Below are positions 22,200-32,299 of a stretch of 64,000 bases of DNA, piece after piece (position 1 is the stretch's first letter; each line of letters begins with the position of its first letter). The position numbers and the translations under genes are program-made. The DNA comes from Tetraselmis striata (lineage: Eukaryota > Chlorophyta > Chlorodendrophyceae > Chlorodendrales > Chlorodendraceae): assembly GCA_006384855.1 (NCBI GenBank), contig VCJN01001914.1, positions 32,460 through 96,459 of the forward strand, in the 5' to 3' direction. A model generated the notes under the pieces. That model made no database searches and was not told the origin of the DNA. It saw only the letters and a list, made by a program, of their open reading frames with translations.

Positions 22200-23585
22200 C
22201 GAGCTTACTGTGGACTAGTTCTATAGGATTATTGGCGTTTATTGCGTCGATTTATTATCTGTTATTGTAATTGAAATACAAGGGAACTGAGAAATTTAGT
22301 GAAAAATGTGCATTACGCCGGTGCTTTTCTTCGGAGCGGCGCCTGCGGCGGGCTGTCTGGGAGCCAGCCCCCATGCCCCCGGATGGTACGGGATATTGCT
22401 GACGTGTACCCCATGGTACGTTCCCGTACAGTTTTCCAGAAAACCCATGTCCGCGGGGGGTCCCACAATCCCACAGACACACTCTTAAAGTACATCATAC
22501 ATACTCAAAATTACCTGAGCGAATATATTGAAACATCTTAGTCGGTAATAGTATAGCCGAAAGTCCAGAAAACCTTTTTACCTATGGGTTCTCAAAATGG
22601 CAGAGAAACAAAAAACCAAAAAAATCAAAACGAAGAAACAGATGAATGCTGCAGCATCACCCTCGATGATACGCAAATGTAATAATACGGGACAACAAAC
22701 AAACAAAATGTCCTTATTATTTATCCGTGGTATCAGCACGGGACACACGAAATGCGCCTTGTGAATCGTTTCCGTCTTTGCGAAGACGACCACCTAGTTG
22801 AACGGTCAGCCGTGATTAGGCTTCAAAATCGAATTGGTATTTCATTTTAGTCTGAAATGTTCTTTCAAAAATACCCAGTTTCGAGGACCTCACTTTTGGG
22901 GCATTTTGGGTGGGTAGCGGTCAGTAGAGCAGCCGAAGTTTGATGAAACAGCTTAGCAACCCACTTTCATAGTTGCATTGGCGCTTTGGGAGACGCAATG
23001 CACCCAAAGTTGGCTAGAAAAACATATCGCCGCACATTGAGCAGTCAGCATGTTTCGGGGGCGAAAGAAAAACATTTAGCAAGACCGATCCTTTGCACAT
23101 GAGGCACCCAAATCTTGCGGAGGTGCCCGCGCGGTCGGCTGAATTTCAGGATATTGGATTTTGGCTATGGATTCGGGTTTGATAGTTTTTTATCCATCTG
23201 TCCGGATATAACGTAATGAATCAATGAATCAGGGTCCCCAATCACATCGTCATCCGCGGTAGGGTTTCAATTCTCATCTAGAGCAAAGTCTTCTTGACAT
23301 TTCCCGTTTTTGACATGAAAATAAACTTTCAGGGTTTTTTGAATATTATTGGGGGTTTTTAGGGCGGCTGACCGCCCAACCTAGTAACGCGCGCGTAGTC
23401 GCAAGCCCGATGCAAAATTAACATGGGATACTCCGCGATACATTCGGTATGAAAACAAGCAAGCCTGCTCTCGTCCGCCTCATAACAGCGCACCACGATA
23501 TAGCGTTCCTATTGAAATATCCAAATGATGCGCGTGGTGTCTCCGCGTGATATAATGCCGTTCCTATGGAGTCGAGCTTGCCAGC
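22200..23585. other. AT-rich intergenic region
   Basis: Noticeably lower GC than the surroundings, with many A/T runs. No frame longer than about 110 codons has recognisable content, and no RNA gene was found. Confidence 0.5.
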
Positions 23586-23589
23586 GCTA

Positions 23590-26500
23590 AAAGGGGCAGG
23601 GCGAGCTACGGAACATCGAGGGGCGTCGGGTACCACAGCATGTGTAGAAGACCGTGCAGTATCCGTACACCCCCCTCCGTGCCGCCAAATACTCATTACA
23701 TTCACTAGGCGGTACAAAGCAAACTCTGTCTGAGGCGGATGGACATTCGCCAATATCACACAAGTAATCTAGGGATTGGTCACGTCGAGTCGGTACATTG
23801 CACATAATGAGCTCCGGGCGGATGGTTGGGGAGCTGACGGAATTAAGCAGTGTTTTGGGCAGAGGTGGAGGTGGGGAGAGGGGTAGCATAGTTGTGGGGA
23901 GCAAAACGGGAGCTTGGTCGGCGTTGGGATCTTCGGTTTCCCCTTTGTTGGTGTCCGCTAGACGGTTCATTGGGTTTGTTGACGTACGGGACGGTAGTGT
24001 GGTTGACTCTGCCAGTTAGGTCGGGCAAGAGGGTGTCTTGGTCCGTTGGGGAGGAGAAGTCGGTCACATGCTTATTGCCCGCGTATGTTGACAGTACGTG
24101 CCAACGTCCGCCGTTCATGATTTCCAGTTCTATGATAAGAAGTTTAAGCGTGTTGTTGTGTCGATCTGTCTTAAGGCCGGCCATTGAGGGGCAATTGCCT
24201 GCCATGTGGCCGTTGCTGAGGTGTTCTCCGCAGTTTCCGCATGTGAAGGACGGCTGGCCTTTGTGTCTCACTTGGCTGGAGTGTGTTCCCCATACAAATT
24301 CCAGCATGTGGATTGTTTCTCAGGTTTTGATGTCTAATGGGGCCCGGCATTGCACCCGTGGTCAACGCTTGGTCTGTGAGATGGGAGTGCAGGGTCTCGT
24401 CGGCGGCGTCGCAGCCCACATTAGCGGTAGCGTGCTTCCGGAGGGCGGCTTTCCGGTTATGGGAGATGGAGGTGGTGGTCGGCGCTCCTTGGCAAGGGGT
24501 CAGCCACACGTCATTGGCTGGCGCGAGAGTCGCGCCTACGGATACGATGATATGCCAGATAGGGTTGTGCCGTTGGCGGCTACTTCTCCGGCGGTGGTGT
24601 CGGCTTGTTCGTTGCCTTCGATCCCAATGTGGGCTTTGACGTCATGGAGGATAGCTCGGAGTCCAGAATCCGCTCGTCTGACTGCTCACATGATGCTCGT
24701 TGTTGTCGGTTTACGATGTGCGCGAGAAATGTTTTCTGAGCGTGGCATAGTTGTAAGGTGATCGGGCGGTGCGTCATGCGTTCCATTAGGTGAAGGGAGA
24801 CGGCGCTACCTGAGAGGATGTGCTCCGGAAGCTCGGATCATGGTGCCACCGAGATGGCGGCCATTTCAGCTCTCGTGACGATGGTGAGGCGAATTTCGTC
24901 TGCGTCCACTCCCACTGCGATGCGTTTGTTGCCCGGCGTGTAAACCCCGGCGCCGATTCCTATCGTTCCGCCACTACAGTGGATTTGGGAGCCGTCGATG
25001 TATGTGAAGCGTTTCGGGTCGTGCCGTCTTATTTCTAGGGGTTGTTTGAACGGGATTGGTCTAGTCAGCGGGGTGAAATCTTGCGTTGCATGTGGTAGTC
25101 GCCATGCACGGGGTGGTATGGGAAGACGGTGGGTGGGGAGGGGGTGGGGGGGTGCTGTTATTGCGGCTCTAGCTTCGTCCGAGCCTAATCGGCTTTGGGT
25201 GGTGTCGCGGTTGAGGTGCAGAGTGCGGTCATCAGGGTATAGGGCCCAAAGGGCACCGTCATCGTATTTGAAGCCTCCACTGCGTTGATGGTCTTGAGGT
25301 AGATGGCGGAAGACACAAGGCACACCCCCACCGGCCATTTAATATCAAGGTTCGCGTCCGGGGCTAGCATGGTGTGGTGGTTTGGGGACCGGCCCGAGCT
25401 TGATGAGGTCCGCGGGGAGCTCGCACAGTTTTTGCATGTAGGGGTGGTTGATGAAATAAACTTCTCGTAGGGCGCATATGCCCACTCGGGGAGGACGAGC
25501 ACCGGGGTGGTAGACTCGTGTCGCTGAACGTACACGCTACGGAGAGCGTCATACCGGTTCGCGTAGGTACTCGTTTCTGAAGACCGTAAACGGGTCTCAA
25601 ATCTGAGATGTGTAGCTGGCAACGCTTTTTGGCTAATTGGCACGCGCGTTAGGTGCGTATCATTAGCACGTGACCGCTCGCGCTCCTCCCTCATCATCCC
25701 GCCGTCAGCCCCATCCCTACCCGCGACTCACAAGACGAGGCACATGCCACCATATGCCTACGTTAGCTGCTACCGCGGTGTGCTCTTGATGGTGCCGGCC
25801 GGTGTGGCCGAGCGATAGGCATCGGTGGGGCGGCGGGATGGGTTGGCGAGACAGGTGGTCACGCGGGCTCCGAGTTTTGATTAAATGACGTTATATTCGA
25901 CGGTATCAACCGGATACAAATCATTACTCGTACACATTTCGGTAGTTGCATCTCATGATTGTGATCCCGCTGTACATAGCTTAAACCCCGGGAGGATTTC
26001 ATTTATCGAGTACCCGGGGAACCGGTGTGGTTTTGCACCGCTTTTAGCATGCATTTGTCATCGTGTTCGGAGTTGGTGAGACATTTTAGCCCACAAGCAT
26101 AGGTCGTTGGGGGGCCTAGCGCCGAAATCTACATAGGGGTATATGCTGTGATATTGGGAGGTGTAGATCAACATGTTGAAAGGGTCGCTGAAAAGTGTTG
26201 TGCGGGCGTGGAGGGCGGTTATAGTTGCCAGTGTAAAGCGGTCATCCGTGGCCCATCTGTACTTCCGGATTTGGTGTTGGGACTTGTAGTTAGCACTCGT
26301 AGTAAGGCTGCCTACTCTGTCCATGAGCGCGTAAACCTCCGCTGCAAACGGCTAATATGCTCGGTCCGATCGGAAGAGGAAGCGGAGGTGCTCGACCCTC
26401 CGGCGGCGGTTGAAGGTATGGAAGGATGTGCCGTCCGGCTTGTGAAGCACTCGTTGGTGTGCGTCCTTGACGCTAAATAAGTAGAATTCCCCCGCGGGAT

Positions 26501-27305
26501 AGCGGGTAGGCAGTCCAGGCCCGGGTTGTTGGTGGCAAGTTCGATTTCGACTTGGTATTTGTGGGGGTGCCACCCGGCCGGTTGAGCGGGGGGGGGGGGG
26601 GGGGGGGGGTTCGAGTGTGGTTCGAATGGTGCGCGCGCCCGGCCCGGATCCCGAATCTACAATGGACTCGGCTAGTTGCCGGGCCGGTTCCCATTGGACC
26701 TCGAATAGGCAGGTGGTGTCGACCCGGATGATTTTTATGGCACATTTGGCATACCTAGCATCCGCGGCGAGGACGCAAGCATGGTGGACCACGTTGTGGC
26801 ACCTTGTCGTGATTGGCCAGTTTCGGACTATGCCTGCGGTTGGGAGGTGGCGGTGGGTACAATGACAACGGCCGTCATTTTTCACTTCTTGTGGCGGGAG
26901 GCGGTCTCGTGTGATGGGTGTGCACGAGGCCAGGATGAAGCCCATGTGCTTCTAGGCGTTTACTTCCGCAAGGGTAAGGAATTCTGGAGCCCAGTAGACA
27001 AGGTGTTGGTTGACTCCATATGGTCCTTGGGCCGTAGAGGTGATGCGGGTCACATCGCTGATTGCTAGGGGAGATGCATTTACTTTGAGGGGGTCCGTGC
27101 GGAACTGGGCCGCGCGGGCCGGGGCCGGGGTGCGTTGCGTGTGTAGGACTGGCGGGGCGAGTTGTGGGCGGTGTGCGGTGTGCGGAAGGACAGTTAGCCA
27201 TGTGTTATGTATGGCAAGCTGACGCATGTCCGGGAAGGCGGGCCGGGGTACGGTACCTCTAGGTAGGGTGAGAATTTGCGATAGGGTTTGCAACGCCTTC
27301 GGAAG
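23590..27305 (-). mobile_element. RNase H/zinc-finger element, copy A (decayed)
   Basis: Homologous along its length to copy B at 32300-35050, both on the minus strand. In coding order it carries a Cys/His zinc-finger cluster (about 26900-26750), a proline-rich linker encoded by a long C-tract (plus-strand G at about 26589-26610), a region ending near 26070 with YRWATDDRF, an RNase H domain (about 25025-24600), and a knuckle C-x2-C-x7-H-x4-C (about 24255-24190). This is followed by a RHNNTLKLLI...GGRWHVLS segment. Multiple frameshifts interrupt it. I see no reverse transcriptase, APE endonuclease or integrase motifs between the zinc finger and RNase H. Confidence 0.6.
24600..25338 (-). pseudogene. 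RNase H-like domain of element copy A
   Basis: The frame contains RFTYIDGSQ (first catalytic Asp), GIGAGVYTPGNK, and RAEMAAISVA (catalytic Glu). The frame then shifts and reads EHILSGSAVSL where copy B has ILSDSAVSL, so the third catalytic Asp is replaced by Gly. The last part matches the GIEGNEQAD-type His block. The mutated Asp and frameshifts argue that this copy is dead. The fold is known from retroelement RNases H, which degrade RNA in RNA-DNA hybrids. Confidence 0.6.
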
Positions 27306-27308
27306 GCT

Positions 27309-27432
27309 CGTGCGGGTTGCGGGCCGCTTTAAGCGGCTTGCGTTGATATTATAGCTGGTACCTGGTAAGGCTTTCTTGCTTTTAGCGGTGGATTTGTCAT
27401 CTATTTGTCCTTTTGTAATTCACACGAGGATA
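27309..27432 (-). repeat. Foldback/TIR repeat family, partial copy
   Basis: GTGCGGGTTGCGGGCCGC, then TTTAAGCGGCTTG, and about 90 bp later CCTTTTGTAATTCACAC. This is the same block order as in the copies at 56394-56512 and (inverted) 165-268. It sits exactly between the RNase H element and the 3' end of the inverted LINE copy. Confidence 0.5.
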
Positions 27433-28050
27433 CCTCGTACCATGCGCAGTTTTTTTCGCCCCCGGGACAGGACTGGCACCAGTGAAACCCTTGCGGCGTC
27501 TCTACGACGGCCGTTTAGGCAGCAATCCAGTTACGGAAAGCCCTGGGTAGGCGACGCTCCGTTATAGTCATCAAGCAAATTGCCGAAGCATTTCGCAAGA
27601 CTAATTGGAGGCCAGTGACGGAATTTCCAACACTGTTGGATCACCGTCTAAAACACTGCCATCAAAATACCCGGCACTGACCACGAAAGGTCCGCCCTAC
27701 CCGTTTGGGCGTCGGCCCATTCGAGTAATGCGAGTTGGGGCAAGCCCCAACCCGCGGAGCAAAGCATTTCGGGAGTGCGATACATGTGCAACAAAAAAAG
27801 CAATGTGAGGGAGGGCCCGACGCCATAGCTGGAAAATTTTCCCATTCCCAGTAAAATCCAGGGCGCCGTGAAGGGAGGGGGGGACCCCGCCAAAAATAAA
27901 GGCAGTTAAGTCCTCAGGCGTTGACGCACTAACCTGACTACTAATAAAATCCCTGAACTCCGGAACTAACAACCCAAAATTATGACAGTGATACCCCCAC
28001 CGCGGGCACTCCACCAACATATGTTCGATAGTCTCAGATTCACCTCCGCC

Positions 28051-29499
28051 TCATGCAGGGCAGTGTTCAAGGAACCCCTTAGGCATGGCATGAATCCGGG
28101 CCAATCGGCGGGCAGTGGGAAATACTCGGGTGCGTAATTGTATCATAATGTGCAACCCGGCCACAACCCCTGCGGGGACACCCACACCGTACTGTGGCAA
28201 CGGGTTTGACGCATAGGACGCCTGGACATATATACCCCAGGTGTTATTGCGTGCTAACGATACCGACGATTCGTAACGCGCCCACACCGATGCCTTTACT
28301 AGTTTAGCGGCATCGCGCGCGGCTAGTGACCTCCACTCAAGTGGAAGGTGCGCCCCCTCAGCTAGCCCTACGTTCGCCCTAGCTAGTCGATCTAACCACC
28401 GCACAGTCCCCGACGTCCACGTGTTAGGGCGCGCCCGACTTGGCTGATCTACTAAATGGGTTATACATGTATTCAAGTCGGATGCTTTAAGGAACGCCCA
28501 AGCCCGTGCCGCAGCGGCCGTAGCCTCTATGGGCGCAATATCCAATTCCCGCATCATCGGTGCAGTGGCCACCCCATGGGAGTTTTTACCTACCCCAATG
28601 AGGCAACGCAAGCACTGATTGAGTACGGTTTGTAATTTATTTGCGCCGCTAGTTCTATCCATGCCCCATACTTCACACCCATAAGTTAAAACCGGCAGTA
28701 CACAGGTTTTAAAAACCGACACACGCACATTAATAGGAATTATGTCCCGTCCACCGACTAATACCGAATCGAGCGCCTCAATAGCGCGTCTACCCTTCTT
28801 AACCCGGTCGTCTACTATGTGTTGCATACCTAAATCCGACTTAATGACCGTACCCAAGTACCTATATTCATTTACAACCGGTACCCGTTCCCCCCCAAGC
28901 TGCCATCGGGCAGCTTGTTCGCGTAACGCGGTCTCGTCGGAATATCGGCCTAATGCCATCACCCCACACTTAAGTACCCCAAACCCCATAAAATTGTCCT
29001 CCGCCCACTGCGAGAAGTGGGCGAACATGGCATGCAGGTTATCGAACGAGCCCGTGATACCAACAGCGTCGTCCGCGTATAACTGACCTGGCACTCTTAG
29101 TGGTTGCCTTGCCGCTAATGTGTCAGTGCACCCTGGTACATCACACCCTAGATGTTCTACCCCATCGAATATATCGTTAATAAATATGTTAAATAGGATG
29201 GGGGAAGCGGGGCATCCCTGTCGGAGGCCACGCTCTATGGGTATGGGGTCTGATAGTGTTCCCGGGGCCACCCCTGTCTTGACCCGTACCATACTATCCC
29301 TGTATAAAGTTTTAATGAAGGCAAGCACATGACCCGTAACTCCTATGGCTTGTAGTTTTAGGAATAAAAGCTCATGACGTACGGTTTCACATGCCTTCCT
29401 AAAGTCAATAAAACCCGCGTACGTTGGTAGACCTGCCGCTTGGCGACGAGCCGCGATATCGAACAAGCTGGCGAGTGACTTGCATGGGGCCCTCCTCAT
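28051..29499 (-). pseudogene. LINE copy 1 reverse transcriptase, palm to C-terminus
   Basis: This frame holds RT motif A (FIDFRKAC, altered from FRKAYD in copy 2), motif B (RGLRQGCPASPILFNI), the catalytic block QLYADDAVG and the thumb region. It ends at the premature TGA in the CPAC zinc knuckle. It overlaps the upstream RT frame by about 95 nt, in the same way as copy 2. RT of this type copies element RNA into nicked chromosomal DNA. With the altered motif A and truncated C-terminus this copy is unlikely to be active. Confidence 0.8.
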
Positions 29500-30650
29500 T
29501 CCGCATTAAACCCGCTTGCCAACGGCGGATTATCCCTTTAGCTTGGCAGACGTCTTGCAAGCGTTGGGAAATGACGGTCATAAGGAGTTTCATAGCGGCA
29601 CCCATAATCGAAATACCCCTATAATTGTCCATAACGGTCGCGTCGCCTTTCTTGGGCACCGATACTATGGCCGAGCTACGCCACTGCTGGGGGATATAGT
29701 TCTTAGTCCATATCCCGTTAATTAAGGCCAGCAATGCCTTGCCAAAATGGCTATTCGGGGCGTATATCGCCAATTTTAAAGCCTCTGCAGTGATCCCATC
29801 CTGCCCCTGGGCCTTATTATTTTTTAAACGCCTAAGAGCCTTGACTAGTTCCTCCCATGTTATATGCCCATTAATCCCGTTTAGTGCGGGGGCAATGGGT
29901 GGGGATGTACCGTGGCGGTGTTCCCACGCCGCACGGTATATCGCAACCCGTTGTGCTAGGGGGTGGGGGTCACGCAGCAGCTCCCGATAATGCCGCGCCC
30001 AGCACGCATTGATTTCGCCCGGCTCGGCATGAAGTACTAACCCCCGATACCGGATCGCGTACCGGCTGGTCGTTCGCGCCCTCGTATGAACCCTGCCCCT
30101 TACGGAGAGAGCGCGCCCACTTCCAGAATTCCCGTCTCCCACCACCCTTCTTAAAATCCTGAACCGCTTTTAGCACGGCCCGCTCCCTCTGGCGGCGGCG
30201 GTTATTACGTACTAGTGTCCGGACCCTATGCCGTGCAGCAGCATAATGTGCCGGCGCTAGAGCGGCATCCCGAGGGCCCCTAGTCCCCCGGCACGCCATA
30301 AAGGCCATGCGCCGACGATTAATCGCACCTAGGATAGACCGTTGGAGCGGCGGCCCTAGGCCACAACGCCTGGGCTTGGTAACAGCCCCTACCCCACGCG
30401 CCGCCGACCATATTGCCTGAATAAAGTGGTCGGCGCCGGTGTCTAGGGACCCCCCCCCTCCCGAGGGCCCGCCGTCTACATGTGGGTCATCTAGAGGGGT
30501 GAGCACCGCGAACGGATTAGCGGTGACAAAATCGTGGAACGGCTTGGGCCATTCAGAGGGAGAGTCACCGTGGGCCGGTTTGGGAATGGACCTTGCAGAC
30601 AGGCGTTCATGCAGGGGAGGTGGACAGGCATCCTCACGGATGGCGCCCAT
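29405..30650 (-). pseudogene. LINE copy 1, EN-RT linker and RT N-terminal blocks (broken)
   Basis: Two overlapping frames, 29970-30650 and 29405-30145, together match copy 2 from the segment after SDHFPV through KKGDATVMDNYRGISIM, the RT fingers. The break between them is a four-base insertion near 30035 absent from copy 2. The remaining 5' piece, 30650-30944, encodes GGDWNMDER and the SDHFPV endonuclease motif. Confidence 0.75.
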
Positions 30651-31154
30651 GGGGAAAGAAGACAGGGAAGTGATCGGAGGTGTCCCAAGAGTAGTCCACC
30701 CATGCCGAGGGCGAGAGAGGGGGGGGAGGGCCTATGGTGGGAGGCCATGCGATGAAGTGGTCAAGAACGCGGTAGCTGCCCCTCCGGCAAGTACCCCGTT
30801 CGCGCGCCGATGCATCCCGCGGCCACATGGGCTTACCGCCGGGAAGGCACCGCCAACGCCTGAGTAGAGCCGTCAACTCCCTTTCATCCATGTTCCAATC
30901 CCCCCCACCACGATCATATCCCTCGGATAACTCGTACGAAGCCAAAGGTTTTTGCCGGTATTAGGGGTACAGGTACTCGTAATCCGGACAGACGGCCTAG
31001 GCGAGCTGGGACCAGCCCGCCTATCCGCACGTTGGCCCATTTTTCAGGTCCTCATTCAATTCGCGACGTACCCCGGTACTGAATCACTGCGTCTTTGTTA
31101 CGAGATGAGACAGCACCGGTACGAATATGCAGTGACGACTACAGGTAAGCTCTC

Positions 31155-31222
31155 ACGGCCCGGCCGGTCTCGAGCCGCCGACTTACATACTCGTAGTCAC
31201 TCGCTCTACCACTGAGCGCCCG
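31155..31222 (-). ncRNA. tRNA-like sequence with pol III box A and box B
   Basis: The minus strand reads GCTCAGTGGTAGAGCGAG (a D-arm and box A) and, about 24 nt on, GGCTCGAGACCGG (box B, T-arm-like). The 4-bp D stem is intact, but the anticodon arm and acceptor stem are poor. I read it as a tRNA pseudogene or the head of a tRNA-derived SINE rather than a working tRNA. Confidence 0.5.
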
Positions 31223-31291
31223 AGTCAGCATGCGCAGTATCGTCGATCGCATCATATCGAACACGAGCGCTTTGACGATTCCCCAGTACTA

Positions 31292-31315
31292 GTACCGGTA
31301 CCATGGTACCGGTAC
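31292..31315. repeat. 24-bp perfect palindrome
   Basis: GTACCGGTAC, CATG, GTACCGGTAC is self-complementary. GTACC/GGTAC words are concentrated around it (31280-31380) and recur near 2290-2360. The rest of 30945-31400 has no gene I can support. Confidence 0.7.
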
Positions 31316-31401
31316 CAGGTACGATGCTGAAAAAAACATGATGCGGTAGCAGAACCAGTACCTGTACCTGGTACCTGGGGGTAGCGACTAATCCTTACCG
31401 G

Positions 31402-31552
31402 GTTTTATTTTGGGCTGGGTTCCCCTTTCCTTATTTTACGGCGCCCAGTATGGATTTTACTGGGAATGGGAAAAAGTTTCCAGGTATGGCATCGGGCCCT
31501 CCCTCACATTGCCTTTTTGGTTGCACATGTATCGCACTGATGCACTCCCGAA
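31402..31552 (+). mobile_element. LINE 3' fragment, left half (interrupted)
   Basis: Matches the LINE C-terminal region of copy 2 (about 51940-52075): TTTATTTTGGGC, then ATTTTACTGGGAATGGG and CACTCCCGAAATG. It stops where the DIRS element begins and resumes at about 35622. Several substitutions and a short insertion show it is older than copies 1 and 2. Confidence 0.75.
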
Positions 31553-31904
31553 ATGATTTAAACGAGTTTATGGAGCTTCCTCTTTTCCTAACCGGTTTCC
31601 CGGCTGCTTGTGCAACTAGATGGTATGGGTTTCTAGTTCACCCGTCGTTGCGCATGTTCGTGTGCATCACGAGTAGAAATAAAAGGAGCCGTAACAATGA
31701 CGTAGCATGCCATCTTCGAGTTTCGTTGTGTTACGCACAACGATTAAGTGTCCCGTAACATGTTGCGGGCAAGGTCACATGTTTCAAGACCACATCCGGC
31801 TCACCATCCGTGTGTGTAATTCTCATCCGTACGTCCGTGTGTCATCGTGCATGATGGCAAAGACCTCGTCGCCGGGCTGATGCTCGACGCTCGCCGCCGC
31901 AAGC

Positions 31905-32285
31905 GGACATGCACGCCCAATCTATATTGCTGCTCGAGCTCACAGCGCCGTTGGCCCAATTGACGGCTCGTAAAGGTGGTGTCGATGGAGACGGAGCACA
32001 TGACTCCGGCTGCGGGCAGCGCGTCGCGCGAGAGCCGACATCCAGTTGGGGAGCCGCAGTGCGCCCCGACTTGCCAGCCCAAAGCGGTTGTGTCGGACCA
32101 AAATCCGCGAGTGATGAGGACGACTACTCCTAAGGCCAGTGGTAAGACAACTAGCAGAGGCAGCCATGTCACGAGGACGTTCAACCGGTCAGCCGAGTGC
32201 CTGTGCTTTTCCCTCTTCGTACCGACCCGACGAACGACTACCTCAAGCATGATGAGTGGCGTTTGCCAGCGGCCTAGGAGGAGTG
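31905..32285 (+). pseudogene. DIRS gag fragment, copy 3
   Basis: The frame reads LAQLTARKGGVDGDGAH and RPDLPAQSGCVGPKSA, matching the gag ORFs of the other two copies. After a frame change it reads TNDYLKHDEWRLPA, matching the conserved TNEYLKQDDRRLPA. It ends where the RNase H element is inserted. Confidence 0.65.
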
Positions 32286-32299
32286 CGTGCCCCCTTCTT

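Larger units (their letters stand above)
27450..30944 (-). mobile_element. LINE (APE-type), copy 1, 5'-truncated
   Basis: Nearly identical to the LINE at 48.1-52.4 kb but inverted. Its 3' end is a short poly(A) (T run at 27450-27456) after the tail TGTCCCGGGGGCGAA. The 5' end is cut inside the endonuclease domain, just before the GGDWN motif, which fits incomplete target-primed reverse transcription. The coding region is broken by an extra four bases near 30035, by the frame break shared with copy 2 near 29470, and by a TGA at about 28050 that replaces the second Cys of the C-terminal knuckle. Downstream of that TGA the frame stays open to about 27697, showing the true C-terminus lies further on. 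Confidence 0.9.

Noticed and set aside
25790-25880. tRNA-Ser-like GTGGCCGAGCGATAGGC segment
   Set aside because: Box A resembles tRNA-Ser, but no acceptable box B or acceptor stem follows, so it was not called as an RNA gene.
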